The notes under the pieces were generated by a model. The model saw only the letters and a list, made by a program, of their open reading frames with translations. It had not been told where the DNA came from and searched no databases. A stretch of 64,000 nucleotides of DNA from positions 11,461 to 75,460 of the forward strand of contig DEUB01000043.1 of assembly GCA_002362385.1 (NCBI GenBank). The letters are read 5' to 3'. This stretch comes from Lachnospiraceae bacterium UBA3273 (GTDB lineage Bacteria; Bacillota; Clostridia; Lachnospirales; Lachnospiraceae). Below, piece by piece: positions 14,932 to 23,299 of this stretch. Positions within the stretch are counted from its first letter, which is position 1. Each line of letters begins with the position of its first letter. The translations under genes and the position numbers were made by a program.

Positions 14932-16200
14932 TTAAAGCTCCAAGCTATTCTCTTTCAAAAGAAAATCATAGATACTCATAATTGTAATGCCGTCTTCATC
15001 CCGTGTAACATTTACAACATCTTTTACAATAATGATTTTTTTAAAAGAGTCTTTTACATTTATAAGAGATGCTTTCTCCTGCTTTTTCTTTTCTTGTGTC
15101 GGCATACTGAAAGCAGATTGAATATAATAACGTCTGCTTCCCAGATTTGCAATAAAATCTATTTCCAGCTGCGTCCTCTCTGTTTTTCCTTCAGTATTAA
15201 GACTTCTTTTCTCTACAACACCCACATCTACCGTATATCCCCGGCTTCGCAATTCGTTATACACAATATTTTCCATAAGGTGCGTTTCTTCTATCTGCCT
15301 GAATCCTAATCGAGCATTTCGAAGCCCTACATCTTCAAAATAGTATTTCAAAGGCGTGCCAATATATTTTCTGCCTTTTACGTTATAACGATTTGCTTTA
15401 CTGATAATAAAGGCATCTTCCAGATATTCCATATACTGCCTTATGGTATTCAAACTGATATCCGATTTGATCACACTTTTAAAAGTCGCTTCAATCTTTG
15501 GTGCGTTGGTCAGCGAACCAATAGCAGATGCCAAAATATTGATCAGATCTTCCAGTTCCTGGGTTTTGTCAATATGATGCCTGTCTATAATATCCTTTAA
15601 ATAGGTTTCTTCAAACAATTTAGTCAAATATTGAATTTTCTGCTCTTCTGTTTTCATTGTCACGGTAAGCGGCAGCCCCCCATAAACAACATACTCCGCC
15701 CATCCATGATACATATCTCCATCATAAACCTGCATAAATTCTTTAAAAGTCAGAGGAAAAATATGAATCTCATCGCCTCTTCCCCTAAATTCGGTAATAA
15801 CATCTTTTGATAAAAATTTAGAGTTACTGCCCGTCACATATATATCCGCATTTGAAATATGAAGAAGTGTATTCAATACTTCCTCAAACTCCGCAAGCAT
15901 CTGCACTTCATCCAGCATAATATAATACTGTCCCTGATCTGTAATAAGCGACTCAATATAATCTAAAATTGCGTCAGGATCACGGTATTTTTTATTTTTT
16001 CTTTGATCAAGTTCTATTGTAATGATATGGGATTCTGAAATATCCTGCTCTAACAAATAATTTTTAAAAATATGAAAAAGCAAATAAGACTTTCCGCTTC
16101 TTCTAATACCTGTCACAATTTTTATCATACCGTTATGCATACGGTTAATTAAATCATTTAGATATTTCTCTCTTTTAATCTCCATACAAGAATACCCCAT
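14932..16200 (-). CDS. AAA-type ATPase with DUF4143 domain
   Basis: A 422-residue protein of the AAA/DUF4143 class. The Walker A motif is GIRRSGKSYLL and Walker B is YYIMLDEVQ. VTGSNSKFLS serves as sensor. The C-terminal DUF4143 part (from about 230) contains the restriction-endonuclease-like segment LEIDFIANLGSRRYYIQ. These proteins are common, mobile and of unknown role. The gene is visibly richer in A+T than its neighbours and stands alone, in keeping with recent acquisition. Neither ATG (16200 or 16185) has a good ribosome-binding site, so the start is uncertain. Confidence 0.85.
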   Translation of the reverse strand: MGYSCMEIKREKYLNDLINRMHNGMIKIVTGIRRSGKSYLLFHIFKNYLLEQDISESHIITIELDQRKNKKYRDPDAILDYIESLITDQGQYYIMLDEVQMLAEFEEVLNTLLHISNADIYVTGSNSKFLSKDVITEFRGRGDEIHIFPLTFKEFMQVYDGDMYHGWAEYVVYGGLPLTVTMKTEEQKIQYLTKLFEETYLKDIIDRHHIDKTQELEDLINILASAIGSLTNAPKIEATFKSVIKSDISLNTIRQYMEYLEDAFIISKANRYNVKGRKYIGTPLKYYFEDVGLRNARLGFRQIEETHLMENIVYNELRSRGYTVDVGVVEKRSLNTEGKTERTQLEIDFIANLGSRRYYIQSAFSMPTQEKKKQEKASLINVKDSFKKIIIVKDVVNVTRDEDGITIMSIYDFLLKENSLEL

Positions 16201-16273
16201 TGAATATTTTTGACATTTTTACCACTTTCGTTCAATTAATTATAAGCTTTTTTAATATCGAATACAATATTTT

Positions 16274-17242
16274 TTATTCATAAAACCTCTCCAGATTCCT
16301 CCTAAACAACTTCGCCGGCCTGTGCCCGGCTCCTTCCGCTATTTCATCTGTTTCTATGACATAATCCGCTATTTTCCTGCGGAAGTTAGCCACAAGCAGC
16401 TTTTTCCCCTGCACGATTTCAAAAGCCTTTTGCAATGCGGTAAGAGTAAACCTTTCCGGCATAAGGTCAAAAACAGGCCTTCCGTTTTCATTTACTTCCT
16501 TCTGCAAAGCTAAAAAAGCACATAAAATAACCTTTGCGTGGTCAAAACCGATCCCTTCAGAACGGACGATCTCATAATCTATTGTTTCATGATAATTATG
16601 AAAATATCTATCCTCTATGATTTCCGCCCCTAATTCGGTCCGCTTTTGATCGGCCTCAAGTCCCTTTTTTTCCAAGCCCGGATCCTGTTTTCCCTCACAG
16701 ATCAGCTTCAAATAATAGCAATTCCTGATATGAGCCTTCTCCTCTTCTATTTCCCTGCACAGTTCCTTTTTTTCTATGGAAATTGAAAACCAGCCTGCTT
16801 CCCATGCGTCGCTTCCTGCATGAACTCTATAGTTTTCCCCATTGACCAGCGTCAAAAATGCGTGGGAAATGATCCATCCTCTGGGGTCCCTGCCCGGCTC
16901 GCTGAATATGTCAAAGGGTCTTAAATAGGCGTCTTTTATGCCGGTCTCCTCACAAAGCTCCCGCCTTGCCGTTTCCAAAGTGCTTTCCCCTTTCCGGCAA
17001 AACCCGCCCGGCAGCGCCCATTCGTTTTTATAGGGGTAGCTTCCTCTTTTGATCAGCAAAAGCTTTAACTTCTGCTCCGGGTCCTTGCGGTAGTTTTCCA
17101 AACGGCCGCCCGCTTCTCCGCCGCCTTCTTTCATTATGGCAAAAACCGCCATATCCGCAGCCACGGAGGGCCTTTCAAAATCCTCGATATTATATTTTTC
17201 CAGATATGCTTTTTCTTCCTCTGACATTTTATATGTTCTCAT
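16274..17242 (-). CDS. Nudix hydrolase fused to winged-helix domain (NrtR-like)
   Basis: A 322-residue protein. The N-terminal half is a Nudix domain with a complete box: GFCRKGESTLETARRE followed by LCEETGI (G-x5-E-x7-REUxEExGU). The C-terminal part (about 230-300) matches the winged-helix half of NrtR regulators (FTLTALQKAFEIVQGKKLLVANFRRKI). NrtR proteins sense ADP-ribose or NAD metabolites and repress NAD genes. Because the Nudix box is intact, this one may also hydrolyse. A Gly-rich insertion (KEGGGEAGG) and an extra segment of about 50 residues (about 180-225) separate it from the shortest family members. It is last of three genes, 12 bp after the NADK-like gene; it probably represses the operon through the two operators at 19383-19442. 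Confidence 0.82.
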   Translation of the reverse strand: MRTYKMSEEEKAYLEKYNIEDFERPSVAADMAVFAIMKEGGGEAGGRLENYRKDPEQKLKLLLIKRGSYPYKNEWALPGGFCRKGESTLETARRELCEETGIKDAYLRPFDIFSEPGRDPRGWIISHAFLTLVNGENYRVHAGSDAWEAGWFSISIEKKELCREIEEEKAHIRNCYYLKLICEGKQDPGLEKKGLEADQKRTELGAEIIEDRYFHNYHETIDYEIVRSEGIGFDHAKVILCAFLALQKEVNENGRPVFDLMPERFTLTALQKAFEIVQGKKLLVANFRRKIADYVIETDEIAEGAGHRPAKLFRRNLERFYE

Positions 17243-17254
17243 ATGCGCTCCCTG

Positions 17255-18235
17255 TTATACCACAAGATTTCCTTTTTTGTCTGCGATACCGATCTCGATC
17301 TCGCTTCCCGCATTAAATTCAATGGCGTCGCTTTCCATGCCGTCTGAAAATAAAACGCCGTTTACCGCCATTTTGGAAACGATCCGAAGAGTATCCTCTT
17401 TTCCCAGTTTACCATATACAATGTCAGCTTGGGTAGACCTGCTTTTATAAGGTTCCCTCACGACAAAAGTCAGATTATCGTCCGACCATCCTACAGGTTT
17501 ATCTTTAAAGAAAATACTTCCTCCTCCCAGAATCTCTGCAATCCTCATGGCTTCCGTCATAACGGATTTGTACCAGCCCGTAGCGCCGAGGCCGGTGGAT
17601 ACGATTATGCCGCTGGAAGACTGGTTTTCCTCCTGTCGGTTCCAACAAATGTGATACTGTGCCGAGGTGTGGGTCCGCTGGCCGATAAACAGATCATTTA
17701 CCGCCAGCATCTCCTGTCCGTCTTTTGTGGACGCCCTTGCAATGGTAACGGCTTTCCTTTGATAATTTCCCCTTATTACAGCGGGAAGGATACCTGTAAG
17801 ATCTCCCGGCTCAAAGGGAAGCAGGACCCCGTCCCATCTTTTTATGTCCGGATTGACCCCGATCAAAGGATGGCCCTTTAAATATTTCATCACATTTGCA
17901 ACCAGTCCGTCCTGTCCCACCGCAATAATGATATCATCCCTGCCAAGGATCATGTTGGGAAAAAAGGTTCTGTCCACTTCCTGTATCCTTGCATATTTTT
18001 CTGCAATGGACTTTACTGCCGCCACAGCCTTCCGGTAATTTTCATCTTCCAGAATATAGTCAGAAAAATCAGCGCCCAGGTGTTCAATGTAAAACTTTGC
18101 CTGCTCCAAAGTATTGTATTTATTTACAAGCTCTGTCAGCCTGGTTTTTCTGGTCACGATAATGATTTTATTCATGCCCCGCTCTTTGACATACGCTGAT
18201 TTTATGGGATTTACGTTTAAATCATTTCTTTTCAT
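17255..18235 (-). CDS. NAD kinase-like protein
   Basis: A 326-residue protein with the NAD/sugar kinase fold. The usual GGDG loop appears as AVGQDGLVANVM, followed by PLIGVNPDIKRWDG, AVNDLFIGQRT (Asn-Asp in place of NE/ND) and SSGIIVSTGLGATGWYKS, which matches the STG-T-G-S loop. NAD kinases phosphorylate NAD to NADP. The divergent loop (Q for the second Gly) and long N-terminal part set it apart from housekeeping NadK, so substrate or activity may differ. It is in the middle of the SPFH / NADK / Nudix operon. I keep the ATG at 18235 (GAGG about 8 bp upstream); 18175 is an alternative start at MNKIIIVTRK. Confidence 0.75.
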   Translation of the reverse strand: MKRNDLNVNPIKSAYVKERGMNKIIIVTRKTRLTELVNKYNTLEQAKFYIEHLGADFSDYILEDENYRKAVAAVKSIAEKYARIQEVDRTFFPNMILGRDDIIIAVGQDGLVANVMKYLKGHPLIGVNPDIKRWDGVLLPFEPGDLTGILPAVIRGNYQRKAVTIARASTKDGQEMLAVNDLFIGQRTHTSAQYHICWNRQEENQSSSGIIVSTGLGATGWYKSVMTEAMRIAEILGGGSIFFKDKPVGWSDDNLTFVVREPYKSRSTQADIVYGKLGKEDTLRIVSKMAVNGVLFSDGMESDAIEFNAGSEIEIGIADKKGNLVV

Positions 18236-18310
18236 TGCTTTTCCCTCGTCAAAAATTTATGATGCTCTTATTGGTTTTTTTTTGATCCGACGACCGGGCT
18301 GTTTTCGGCC

Positions 18311-19330
18311 CTAATTTTTTGTCAGCGTTTCCAATAAATCCGGCGAAACATTCAACACGCCGATCTTATCCGCTTTGTCCCCAATCTCCACAAACGCCTT
18401 TGCGATCAGGGATCTGCTGTCCATACCGCTTACCGCCAGGGCCTTGATGATCTCCGTATCCACTCCGGCAAAGGTACCAAGCAATACTTCCGAATCATAT
18501 GCCTTAGCGTCGGATTTCTTCTTTTCATTTTCCGTCTGCAGATCTACCAGCTTGCGGTTTTCTTCCTCTAACCGAATATCGTTTGCAATCTTCTTTGCGT
18601 CAAGCTCCGCCTGCTTTTCCTGCATCATACGCTTTGTTTCCATATTCTTTTCGTGTTTTTCTTTTTCCTTTTCCGCAATCTTAATTTCCGTATTCAGCTC
18701 ATTTTCCTTGATCGCCCTTTCCTGCTCGATGGCGCAGTTGCGGCGTTTATAAACAGCGTCATCCTGCTGTTTTAAAATTTCTTCTCTTGTGGCGGCCTCC
18801 AAAGCCCTTCTGGTATCAGGCTGAGGGGTAATACCGAGAATGGAAATGGCTATGATCTGCAGACCAAATTCCTGAATGGTCTCATCCGTCTTTAACGCTG
18901 CCTTCAACGCCTCCGCCAATTCATCCGCAGATACGATGGCCTCCCTGATATTCTTTGTGCTAAGGTACTTTGTAATGTAAACCTTTGTCAGATTCATAAT
19001 GCGTTTTGCCATTTTCTGCTTTGCCTCAAACAGAATATTATCATATTCCTTTTTGATCCCTTTATAAGAGAAGTCAACCATGCTTGCCGCCTTTTCATAA
19101 TCCGCAATGGTGTAGGATATATCTCCCTGCACGTTTATTTTTTGAAAGTCAGACGTCATAATATCGTCATAGACAAATCCGGTGTCGAACGCCGTTGCGG
19201 GAAGCACCATCATGCTGGTGGTCATGGTGTTGTAGAAAAAGGAAAGCCCCAGCCCCTGTTGTATGACATTGCCTCTTCTGATCTTCATTACATACTCTGT
19301 TGGTTCGAATTTTTTGTACTTGATTGCCAT
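18311..19330 (-). CDS. SPFH/Band 7 domain protein
   Basis: A 339-residue protein with an SPFH (stomatin/prohibitin/flotillin) domain at about 20-190. It is followed by a long charged coiled coil (about 190-290, rich in KEKEKHEKNMETKRMMQEKQ-like heptads) and a compact tail. No transmembrane helix or signal peptide is evident, so it may be a soluble or peripherally bound scaffold. A strong AAGGAGGAG precedes the ATG. It is first in an operon with an NADK-like protein and a Nudix-winged-helix protein. The combination suggests an oligomeric platform tied to NAD(P) chemistry; that is inference. Confidence 0.85.
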   Translation of the reverse strand: MAIKYKKFEPTEYVMKIRRGNVIQQGLGLSFFYNTMTTSMMVLPATAFDTGFVYDDIMTSDFQKINVQGDISYTIADYEKAASMVDFSYKGIKKEYDNILFEAKQKMAKRIMNLTKVYITKYLSTKNIREAIVSADELAEALKAALKTDETIQEFGLQIIAISILGITPQPDTRRALEAATREEILKQQDDAVYKRRNCAIEQERAIKENELNTEIKIAEKEKEKHEKNMETKRMMQEKQAELDAKKIANDIRLEEENRKLVDLQTENEKKKSDAKAYDSEVLLGTFAGVDTEIIKALAVSGMDSRSLIAKAFVEIGDKADKIGVLNVSPDLLETLTKN

Positions 19331-19382
19331 AATAATCTCCTCCTTTTCAATTCCCGGATATCATGTATTTACTCTTGAATTG

Positions 19383-19447
19383 ATATTATCATTTTAATAA
19401 TATCTTTGACTTGTGTTTATGATATTACCAAAATGATAATATGTCAA
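19383..19447 (-). promoter_or_regulatory. Promoter and twin operators of the SPFH-NADK-Nudix operon
   Basis: Two 21-bp palindromes of the same plan occur here: ATATTAT-N7-ATAATAT at 19383-19403 and ATATTAC-N7-ATAATAT at 19422-19442, with centres 39 bp apart. The minus-strand promoter is TTGACA (19442-19447), 17 bp, TATCAT (19419-19424). The second operator fills the -10 to -35 interval exactly and the first lies downstream of the -10. This is the geometry of a repressor site, most simply for the Nudix-winged-helix protein encoded by the same operon. Confidence 0.7.
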
Positions 19448-19496
19448 GGGCTTTTTGTAATTTGCCTGTAATCTTTTATAAAAAATCAAAAATGTA

Positions 19497-19527
19497 TTGA
19501 CTCTTACGCAGCGTCATAGCCTATAAT
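19497..19527 (+). promoter_or_regulatory. MerR-type promoter (19-bp spacer) of the DUF2268-like gene
   Basis: -35 TTGACT (19497-19502) and -10 TATAAT (19522-19527) are 19 bp apart, longer than normal. The spacer contains the imperfect dyad TTACGC-a-GCGTCA. A long spacer with a central dyad is the hallmark of promoters twisted open by MerR-family activators. No MerR gene lies in the window near it. Confidence 0.65.
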
Positions 19528-19559
19528 GATGCAATCAGGAAAGAATTGAGGAAAAAGTT

Positions 19560-20468
19560 ATGATTGTGAAAAGTGTATACTCGCCGGATGTTTACAGAAA
19601 AATAATGAATGCGGACCAGGATAAAAAGGATGATATATACCGCTACGAATTGATGCTTCCTTTTAAGGGCAAATGGGATTGCTATCATATCCCCATCAAA
19701 GCCTCTAAAAAAGGTGCTTATGACATTATCATGGCTAATAACAGGATGGGACTTTTTCCTCCGTCCAAAGTGAATTTGACAACAAAGGATTGGATTGATG
19801 CCATTTCCGATCAGAATTTATGGGATGCCTGTCAAAAATCCATCGAAAACGCTCTGGAGCGGTTTATCAGAAAGGGAATTGAACTCAAAGTTTCCGAGTA
19901 TCTGTTTTCTGTTTTTTTGGCAGATCCGGAAAATGCTTATACAATAATGAATGAGGGCTATTGTGGGGACGGAGGCATTCCCGGCTTCGTCATGGGATGG
20001 CTGATCCCAAATGAAAACAATCTGAAAAAGCTTCCTGCCGCACTTGCACATGAAACAAATCATAATGTCAGATACCAGTTTATCAAATGGACGAACGACA
20101 TAACCCTGGGCGAAATGCTTGTGGGAGAAGGTTTGGCGGAGAACTATGCTACGGCCATATACGGCGAAGAATTCCTCGGACCATGGGTAGCAAAAACAGA
20201 TCCCGAACTGCTGCCGCTGATAAAAGAGATCATCTATGACGGTCTGAATGCAACAGGTTTTGAAAACATCACAGCCTATTTATACGGCGATGAGATGGCC
20301 AGAATGCAACATTTTCCCGAAGCAGGTCTGCCCTATTGTGCGGGATATGCCGTGGGGTATCATCTGATCAGATATTATCTGCAAAAAACCGGTATCAGCA
20401 TTGAGGAAGCTACAATTCTTCCCCACGAAGAAATATTAAAAGAGGTTGAGGAATTTTGGAAAATGTGA
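19560..20468 (+). CDS. DUF2268-like putative zinc protease
   Basis: A 302-residue soluble protein resembling the YjaZ/DUF2268 predicted Zn-dependent proteases. The zinc site is LAHETNHNVRYQF (HExxH), with a downstream Glu in GEGLAENYATAIYG as third ligand. No signal peptide is visible. The C-terminal Tyr/His-rich part (GLPYCAGYAVGYHLIRYYL) is typical of this family. The gene is divergent from the SPFH operon and is served by the MerR-type promoter just upstream. Substrates of the family are unknown to me. Its 3' end faces that of the nucleoside phosphorylase gene, 11 bp away. Confidence 0.8.
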   Translation: MIVKSVYSPDVYRKIMNADQDKKDDIYRYELMLPFKGKWDCYHIPIKASKKGAYDIIMANNRMGLFPPSKVNLTTKDWIDAISDQNLWDACQKSIENALERFIRKGIELKVSEYLFSVFLADPENAYTIMNEGYCGDGGIPGFVMGWLIPNENNLKKLPAALAHETNHNVRYQFIKWTNDITLGEMLVGEGLAENYATAIYGEEFLGPWVAKTDPELLPLIKEIIYDGLNATGFENITAYLYGDEMARMQHFPEAGLPYCAGYAVGYHLIRYYLQKTGISIEEATILPHEEILKEVEEFWKM

Positions 20469-20479
20469 TGCGTCCCCGT

Positions 20480-21241
20480 CTATTCCCCCTTATCCTCCCG
20501 GATCAGCCTCCGGATCGCCTCCACGCTGACCCTGATGGCCTTGGTCATATCCTTACAGGTAGGATTATCAAACCCCTTCTTTTCCCTCTCCTGATTCCAT
20601 AAAACATTCAACACGCATCCGGCCCTTGCCTTCAGGATCTGAGCCACAATAAACAATGCGGCGCTCTCCATCTCCGACGCCAGACAGTCCGCCTTGATCC
20701 ATGCCTGCCATTTGCTCAAAAGTTCATCTCCTGACGGCATACGTTCCGGGCTGTGCTGTCCGTAAAAGGAATCTTTACACTGTACGATTCCGGTATGGTA
20801 TGTCATATCAAACCCTTTTGCACTCTCCACAAGGGCGTTGGTCACTTCCAGATTTGCCACCGCCGGAAACTCTATGGGAACATACTCTTTGGAGGTTCCC
20901 TCCATCCTGACGGCTCCGGTCGCAATTACCAGGTCTCCGCCCTTTACTCTTTCCGCCATTCCTCCGCAGGTGCCTATCCGCAGGAAATTGCGCACCCCCG
21001 ACTGATACAGCTCCTCTACTGCAATAGCGGTAGACGGTCCGCCCATCCCTGTGGACATTACCAGTACCGGCTCATTTTCCAATGTACCGATCCAGGAGGT
21101 ATATTCCCGGTTTTTTGCATAAAATCTGGGTTTATCCAAATATGCGGCAATTTTTTCCACCCTCCCCGGATCTCCCGGCAAAATCACATATTTTGCTCCG
21201 TGTTCGTCTCCAAAACCGATATGATAAAGCTTCTCGCCCAT
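20480..21241 (-). CDS. udp: Nucleoside phosphorylase (uridine phosphorylase-like)
   Basis: A 253-residue PNP/UDP-family phosphorylase that cleaves nucleosides with phosphate to base and pentose-1-phosphate. Phosphate loop HIGFGDEHGAKYVILPGDPGRV and FLRIGTCGGM; substrate residues near KDSFYGQHSPERMP; and DCLASEMESAALF, where ExxE binds the ribose. The KDSFYGQ segment points to uridine phosphorylase rather than purine PNP. Start at 21241 (GGGAGG upstream); the frame could extend 39 codons, into the preceding gene's end, without support. Last gene of the nucleoside uptake operon, it would process the imported nucleoside. Confidence 0.88.
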   Translation of the reverse strand: MGEKLYHIGFGDEHGAKYVILPGDPGRVEKIAAYLDKPRFYAKNREYTSWIGTLENEPVLVMSTGMGGPSTAIAVEELYQSGVRNFLRIGTCGGMAERVKGGDLVIATGAVRMEGTSKEYVPIEFPAVANLEVTNALVESAKGFDMTYHTGIVQCKDSFYGQHSPERMPSGDELLSKWQAWIKADCLASEMESAALFIVAQILKARAGCVLNVLWNQEREKKGFDNPTCKDMTKAIRVSVEAIRRLIREDKGE

Positions 21242-21357
21242 TCTCTTGCCTCCCAAAATTCTCTGTAAAACTTTTTCCCTGCGGTGCTTATCTGTCAGGT
21301 AACCCTCAAAACTTTGCCCGGTCCCATAGTCCCATGACCCATAAGCAGACGCATCCA

Positions 21358-23238
21358 TTATCCTTCAGTCCTTTTGCAGCTTTCGTATGCATTCCATGCG
21401 TCTTCGCTGCATTCCAGAATACGCATTGCCCCTTTAACGCTTCCAACAGGAACGGCCTTTTCAAAAGCCGCCAGCATTGCCCGGTTTTCCACATAGCCAA
21501 AGCTCTGGATGATCAACTCCGTATCGGGGCATACTTTTAAAATATCCTCTTCCGACTCAATTTTATGATCCGTATAAATTTTTATACCCAAATCCTTAAT
21601 TTCCGCCTTCATTCGGTCAATGACCGTATCTCCCACTCCGAGGCCTGCGGTTTCGCTTTCTTCAAATACCGTGACATCCTTATTTAACATTGCCAAATGT
21701 CTTGCCGCTTCCAGACCGATATATCCGCCTCCCGCCACAGCGATCCGCTTTTTTTCCGGAATGGACAACAATGCTTCCGAAGCCTCTAACACCGGAAGCT
21801 TCACGGCTTTGATCTTATCCTGGGAGCTTCCCGCAGCAACAAATACACGCTCAAAACCGTACTCTTCCAAATCTTTATGGGAAAAGACTTTTTTCTTTAC
21901 CCATTTTATATCCAGCTGTTTTAACATCCGCTCCGCTTCTTTCATAGGGAGGGCAAAGTTTTCCCTGTCTTTTGGAAGAGACATAGCGCGAAGCTTTCCT
22001 CCGATATGCTCGTCAAAAACTGTGACCTCATGCCCTGCTTCTGCCAGAAATCGGGCCAGATTCAGGCCTGCAATGCCGGCCCCCACGATCCCGATCTTTT
22101 CAGGCCGTTTTGTTTTTTCAATCTCCCGTATTCCTTCGAATCCCGTCTGGGGATTAAAAATACATTTTACATCTTTAGATATGAAAATACGTCCCAGGCA
22201 GCCCTGGTTGCATCCGGTACAAAAACGTATCTCTTCCTCTCTATGTTCTTTGATCTTGCGGATGATCTCCGGGTCCGCAATAAAACCGCGGCCTACGGCC
22301 ACAATATCAGCATCGTCCTTCTCAACGGTATCACGGATCAGCTCTGCCGTATTTAACCGCCCGGCGACCATGACCGGAATGGACAGAATTTCTTTCAGTT
22401 TTCTGGCATATCCCCGAAGGAATCCCGAGGGAATGTGCATGGGCTGTATCATATATTCCATACTGTCATAGCTTCCGGCGCTTACGCTTAAGACATCCGC
22501 GCCTGCCGCTTCAACTGCCTTGCAGATCCCTATGGCTTCTTCAAATCCCAGGCCGCCCTCCAGATATTCCTCAACGCTTAAGCGGACTCCTACCGGCGCC
22601 TTTCCGTCCACTTCATCTAAAACGGCCTTAAGGACTTCCAGCGGATACCGCATTCTGTTTTCCGGCGAACCGCCGTACTCATCCGTTCTCCGATTGGAAT
22701 AAGGCGATAAGAAGCTATGGAGCAGATACCCGTGGGCAAAGTGGACTTCGATGAGATCAAAACCCAGATCCAAGGCCCTTCTTGCGGCAATCCTGAATTT
22801 CTCCTTTATCCTTTCCAGATCCTCCTTATCCATTTCCTTAGGAGGCGCTAAGTTCTCAAAAATGCGGCAATTCACGGGACTGGGCGCAACAGGCGTAAAA
22901 AGATCGTCATGCCCGATCTGACGGCCGGCATGGTATAACTGCGTAGCAGCCTTACAGCCCTTCTTATGGAGTCTTTCCACCAGCTCCCCTAAGCCGGGCA
23001 GCCTGGTTTCATCAAAGATCTCCAGCTGGGAAGGCACGCCCTTTCCGTCAAAATCAACGGCCACAGAGCCTGTAAAGATCAACCCGCACTCATTTTCCGC
23101 ACACTTTTCCAGAAAACGGATGAGCCTTTCGGTAACCAGGCCTCCTGCCTTTGCATATCCGTTTTCTATCGGTGCAAAAGCAACCCTGTTTTTTAAGGTA
23201 AGCTTTCCTATCTGAACTTCTGAAAACAAATCCGCCAT
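21358..23238 (-). CDS. Old Yellow Enzyme-type NADH:flavin oxidoreductase (2,4-dienoyl-CoA reductase family)
   Basis: A 626-residue flavoprotein with three parts. An N-terminal FMN TIM barrel (OYE-like) covers about 1-330. A 4Fe-4S ligand set follows, CTGCNQGCLGR plus VKCIFNP. The C-terminal FAD/NAD domains have GIVGAGIAGLNLARFL and VAGGGYIGLEAARHL. Relatives reduce activated C=C bonds (FadH, enoate, bile-acid or drug reductases). Its place between a nucleoside transporter and a nucleoside phosphorylase is unusual and hints at reduction of an imported compound, which is inference. Start at 23238, with GGAGGG upstream. Confidence 0.88.
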   Translation of the reverse strand: MADLFSEVQIGKLTLKNRVAFAPIENGYAKAGGLVTERLIRFLEKCAENECGLIFTGSVAVDFDGKGVPSQLEIFDETRLPGLGELVERLHKKGCKAATQLYHAGRQIGHDDLFTPVAPSPVNCRIFENLAPPKEMDKEDLERIKEKFRIAARRALDLGFDLIEVHFAHGYLLHSFLSPYSNRRTDEYGGSPENRMRYPLEVLKAVLDEVDGKAPVGVRLSVEEYLEGGLGFEEAIGICKAVEAAGADVLSVSAGSYDSMEYMIQPMHIPSGFLRGYARKLKEILSIPVMVAGRLNTAELIRDTVEKDDADIVAVGRGFIADPEIIRKIKEHREEEIRFCTGCNQGCLGRIFISKDVKCIFNPQTGFEGIREIEKTKRPEKIGIVGAGIAGLNLARFLAEAGHEVTVFDEHIGGKLRAMSLPKDRENFALPMKEAERMLKQLDIKWVKKKVFSHKDLEEYGFERVFVAAGSSQDKIKAVKLPVLEASEALLSIPEKKRIAVAGGGYIGLEAARHLAMLNKDVTVFEESETAGLGVGDTVIDRMKAEIKDLGIKIYTDHKIESEEDILKVCPDTELIIQSFGYVENRAMLAAFEKAVPVGSVKGAMRILECSEDAWNAYESCKRTEG

Positions 23239-23299
23239 ATGATACCCTCCCGCAATATTTCTTACATTTTCCAAGATCTTTTGCTGTTCTCCACAGCCT

